This document shows, piece after piece, positions 12,490-13,300 of a DNA stretch of 13,300 bases. Source of the stretch: Cyanothece sp. UBA12306. GTDB lineage: Bacteria > Cyanobacteriota > Cyanobacteriia > Cyanobacteriales > Microcystaceae. The translations under genes were made by a program, and so were the position numbers. The stretch is from contig DLXW01000041.1 in the NCBI GenBank assembly GCA_003448685.1, positions 8,461 to 21,760 of the forward strand, read 5' to 3'. Each line of letters starts with the position of its first letter. Positions within the stretch are counted from its first letter, which is position 1. The notes below the pieces were generated by a model. It saw only the letters and a list, made by a program, of their open reading frames with translations, did not search any database and was not told the origin of the DNA.

Positions 12490-13300
12490 AGAAATTTATC
12501 AAGCATTGAAACGTTCTCTCCAAAGAAAGAAAGGTTTTGGCTTATATTTTGTTGTCTGTAATCCTTCTCAAGCACAAGAAATCACTAGGAAAATAAATCA
12601 AGATTTTGCCAGTTCTAAAAAGATTGAAAGTTTGGTATTAACGGAAGAAGTACCGCAGCTATATAATAAAATTAAGGAAGTACAAGAGAAAAATCCCGTT
12701 GATATTTTACTGATTTCTGGGATTGAAAAATCTCTCGATCCTTATGTGAAGTCTGGGACAGAATATGGGGGAGATTCTACTATAGATTATGGGGGAAGGG
12801 GAGGTTACTATAATCTTGATTTAAAATCCCTTCCTCCTTTATTAAGTCATCTTAATTTACAACGCGATCGCTTTAAAAAATCTTTTCCTTTTGCTTTGGT
12901 TTTTTTCCTGTCTCCCTTTGCTTATCGCTTTTTTGTTCGACGTTCACCAGATTTTTTTGATTGGCGATCGGGTGTGTTTGAAATACCAATGGATCGGGAA
13001 CTACTAGAACAAGCATCACTTCGTATTATTAATGAAGGAAATTATAATCAATACTTGTCTTGGAAACCAGAATTAAGATATCAGAAAATTATTGAAATCA
13101 CTGAGTTAATTGATGAACTTTGGCAAACTGAAGCAAGAAAAGTGGATTTATGGTTAGAAATCGGATTATTGTATGCTGCTAATGGTAATTATGAAGAGGC
13201 GATCGCTTCTTTCGACAAAGCATTAGCAATTAAACCAGATGATGATGCTGCTTGGTATCTTCGAGGGATAGCGTTAGATAATTTGGGAAGGAATGAAGAG
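12461..13300 (+). CDS. Degenerate ATPase-like domain plus TPR protein, truncated by the window edge
   Basis: The first 280 residues are visible and no stop appears. The N terminus has the strand order of a P-loop ATPase: LYFVVCNP (28-35), DILLISGIEKSLDP (81-94) as a Walker-B-like strand, FALVFFLSP (144-152) and RRSPDFFDWRSGVFEIP (160-176). It has no GxxxxGK(S/T), so it is probably unable to hydrolyse ATP. The blocks PDF-WRSG-F recall domains that I associate with STAND-like proteins carrying TPRs. A glycine/tyrosine-rich insertion lies at 99-117. TPR repeats begin near residue 229 (LWLEIGLLYAANGNYEEAIASF) and a second starts at 263 (AAWYLRGIALDNLG); more must lie beyond the window. The ATG at 12461 is inside the ATPase gene, a 29-nt overlap that indicates tight co-expression. 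Confidence 0.75.
   Translation, partial: MQSLKTTEAKEIYQALKRSLQRKKGFGLYFVVCNPSQAQEITRKINQDFASSKKIESLVLTEEVPQLYNKIKEVQEKNPVDILLISGIEKSLDPYVKSGTEYGGDSTIDYGGRGGYYNLDLKSLPPLLSHLNLQRDRFKKSFPFALVFFLSPFAYRFFVRRSPDFFDWRSGVFEIPMDRELLEQASLRIINEGNYNQYLSWKPELRYQKIIEITELIDELWQTEARKVDLWLEIGLLYAANGNYEEAIASFDKALAIKPDDDAAWYLRGIALDNLGRNEE

Overview
The window looks like a piece of a cyanobacterial chromosome. It carries psbU, the 12 kDa extrinsic protein of the photosystem II oxygen-evolving complex. It has nine copies of the HIP1 octamer GCGATCGC (at 558, 3826, 5039, 9464, 10701, 10956, 12247, 12864 and 13199), a candidate Yfr2-family RNA, and several families typical of cyanobacteria (a DUF4912-like protein, a DICT-GAF histidine kinase). 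The DNA is clearly AT-rich. This fits unicellular Cyanothece/Crocosphaera-like lineages, but the species cannot be fixed from the window alone.

Layout. 1-2000: a possible gene tail, then a minus-strand pair of a DUF4912/Rho_N-like protein with nine LNMSG repeats and a yeast-FCY1-like cytosine deaminase. 1993-2616: a gene-free stretch with a candidate Yfr2 RNA (about 2241-2311, plus strand) whose 5' end is complementary to the Yfr1 core motif. 2617-5284: a soluble DICT-GAF histidine kinase with no response regulator beside it, then pgsA. 5325-6164: a family 2 glycosyltransferase on the minus strand, convergent with pgsA. 6165-6515: an intergenic stretch with several inverted repeats and a perfect CRP-type operator in front of a YdcF/DUF218 membrane-anchored protein (6516-7205). 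7282-7452: a 56-residue minus-strand gene with a good ribosome binding site. 7453-8048: a regulatory stretch leading to psbU (8049-8420). 8458-9114: a multi-pass membrane protein whose last codons lie inside the psbU terminator hairpin. 9227-10321: a class III metallophosphoesterase. 10469-13300: trmB, followed 2 nt later by a P-loop ATPase, which overlaps by 29 nt a protein combining a degenerate ATPase-like domain with TPRs; this last gene runs off the window.

How the genes fit together. Most are housekeeping or regulatory: PSII assembly (psbU), phosphatidylglycerol synthesis (pgsA), tRNA m7G46 modification (trmB), pyrimidine salvage (cytosine deaminase) and cell-envelope glycosylation. The best candidates for less described biology are the ATPase/TPR pair behind trmB, the candidate Yfr2 locus, the structured 6.2-6.5 kb intergenic region with its CRP-like site, and the small gene at 7.3-7.45 kb. 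No insertion sequence, CRISPR array, tRNA or rRNA was recognised.
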